This document shows, piece after piece, positions 14,892-15,860 of a DNA stretch of 15,860 nucleotides; the stretch's first letter is position 1; every line of letters begins with the position of its first letter. Location: NCBI GenBank assembly GCA_944381335.1, contig CALWKT010000051.1:1-15860 (forward strand), written 5' to 3'. The notes under the pieces were generated by a model. It ran no database searches. It saw only the letters and a program-made list of their open reading frames with translations, and had not been told where the DNA came from. The translations under genes were made by a program, and so were the position numbers. Origin of the DNA: an uncultured Christensenellaceae bacterium. GTDB taxonomy: Bacteria > Bacillota_A > Clostridia > Christensenellales > UBA3700.

Positions 14892-15860
14892 ATGTTTGAA
14901 CTACACAGTAAATTTCAGCCGTGCGGAGACCAACCGCAGGCAATAGACAAACTTGTCGAAGGCATAAACGACGGTTTGAGGACTCAGGTCTTGCGGGGCG
15001 TTACGGGCAGCGGCAAGACTTTTACTATGGCCAACGCGATAAACCGGCTCAACCGCCCCGCGCTGGTCATTGCCCACAACAAGACTCTCGCGGCTCAGCT
15101 CTGCAACGAGTTCAGGGAGTTTTTTCCCAATAACAGGGTCGAATATTTCGTTTCCTATTATGACTATTATCAGCCGGAAGCGTATATCCCGCGCACGGAT
15201 ACCTATATCGAAAAAGACCTTTCCATCAACGACGAGATAGACAAACTGCGTCACTCCGCGACCGGCGCGTTGTGCGAGAGCAGGGACGTTATCGTCGTCG
15301 CTTCGGTGTCGTGCATATACGGTCTGGGCGCTCCGCTCGAATATTACAGCATGGCGATATCGCTGCGCCCCGGCATGACGATAGACAGAGAGGAACTGAT
15401 AGACAGACTTGTCGAGATACAGTACAGGAGAAGCGACATTGAGTTTGAACGCGCGACTTTCAGAGTGCGCGGAGACGTCGTTGAAGTCTTTCCCGTCGAC
15501 AGTTCTGAGATCGCCGTCAGAATAGAGTTCTGGGGCGACGAGATTGAAAGGATCGTCCAGTTTGAGCCGCTCACCGCAAAGCCGATCAGCGAGCTGAAAC
15601 ACATCAATCTTTTCCCCGCTTCCCACTACGTCGTGCAGAAGGAAAAGAGGGAAGAAAGTCTGAGACAGATATCTCTGGATATGATAGAATGTGTGGACGA
15701 TTTCAAGAAGAGGAACAAGCTTCTCGAAGCGCAACGCTTGCAGGAAAGGGTGAGTTACGACGTCGAGATGATAAGAGAGATGGGATATTGCAGCGGCATT
15801 GAAAACTATTCCCGTTACTTCGACGGCAGAAAGCCGGGGCAACCACCGTATACCCTTCTC
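14892..15860 (+). CDS. uvrB: Excinuclease ABC subunit B (3' part beyond the window)
   Basis: Damage-verification helicase of nucleotide excision repair, working with UvrA and UvrC. 323 codons are visible of a family length near 660, with the frame open at the right edge. Walker A is GVTGSGKT (36-43). [13 protein letters not shown] is motif Ia, and the beta-hairpin region that clamps DNA is [13 protein letters not shown] with the following TYIEKD and [15 protein letters not shown] and the UvrA-interacting domain 2 ([24 protein letters not shown]) follow. Helicase motifs beyond the UvrB domain 2 are outside the window. The start directly abuts the previous stop, with no strong ribosome binding site of its own, which suggests translational coupling. 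Confidence 0.98.
   Translation, partial: MFELHSKFQPCGDQPQAIDKLVEGINDGLRTQVLRGVTGSGKTFTMANAINRLNRPALVIAHNKTLAAQLCNEFREFFPNNRVEYFVSYYDYYQPEAYIPRTDTYIEKDLSINDEIDKLRHSATGALCESRDVIVVASVSCIYGLGAPLEYYSMAISLRPGMTIDREELIDRLVEIQYRRSDIEFERATFRVRGDVVEVFPVDSSEIAVRIEFWGDEIERIVQFEPLTAKPISELKHINLFPASHYVVQKEKREESLRQISLDMIECVDDFKKRNKLLEAQRLQERVSYDVEMIREMGYCSGIENYSRYFDGRKPGQPPYTLL

Overview
The window looks like chromosomal DNA of a low-to-mid GC Gram-positive bacterium, most likely a Clostridia-class Bacillota. The grounds are strong AGGAGG-type ribosome binding sites, sigma-A-like TTGACA/TATAAT promoters, a clostridial-type GH3 beta-glucosidase, the single-chain dimeric type of glycyl-tRNA synthetase, an ECF transporter S component beside type III pantothenate kinase (coaX), and a small cysteine-rich protein of a kind seen in Clostridia. 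No sequence search was run, so the placement is an inference from protein character. I see no insertion sequence, transposase, phage gene, tRNA, rRNA or CRISPR array.

Layout. Positions 1-2354 (minus) hold a GH3 beta-glucosidase that runs off the left edge. A divergent regulatory region with three copies of an octamer separates it from guaB (2616-4070, plus), which ends at a clear terminator. Next comes a small divergent module: an XRE-type regulator (minus) and a membrane-anchored zinc-ribbon protein (plus). They are separated by about 250 AT-rich bases carrying two nearly identical palindromic operators, one by each promoter. About 1.35 kb (5236-6590) follows without an intact gene. It holds a hairpin-rich segment that may be a structured RNA, a probably frameshifted zinc-ribbon remnant and a coding-like fragment without a start. 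Then come a coiled-coil plus DUF7662-like protein (6592-6984), and on the minus strand glyS followed by a SAM-dependent methyltransferase. After these come three short, separately terminated or promoted genes on the plus strand: a cysteine-rich peptide, a two-helix membrane protein that looks leaderless, and a TspO/MBR-family membrane protein.

The right third (11053-15860) reads as one transcription unit: promoter, structured leader, ECF S component, coaX, hom (homoserine dehydrogenase), two small membrane proteins that may have DNA-binding-like N-termini, and uvrB running off the right edge. Spacing is 1 base, 73 bases, a 1-base overlap, 44 bases and 0 bases. The ECF S component beside coaX suggests uptake and phosphorylation of pantothenate, the first steps to coenzyme A. 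The other genes are housekeeping.

The points most worth following up are the XRE/zinc-ribbon module with its paired operators, the structured leader ahead of the ECF S gene, the possible structured RNA at 5282-5560, and two genes whose -10 boxes sit exactly 6 bases from the start codon (probable leaderless mRNAs). No obviously new multi-gene system was found; most of the window is ordinary core genome.
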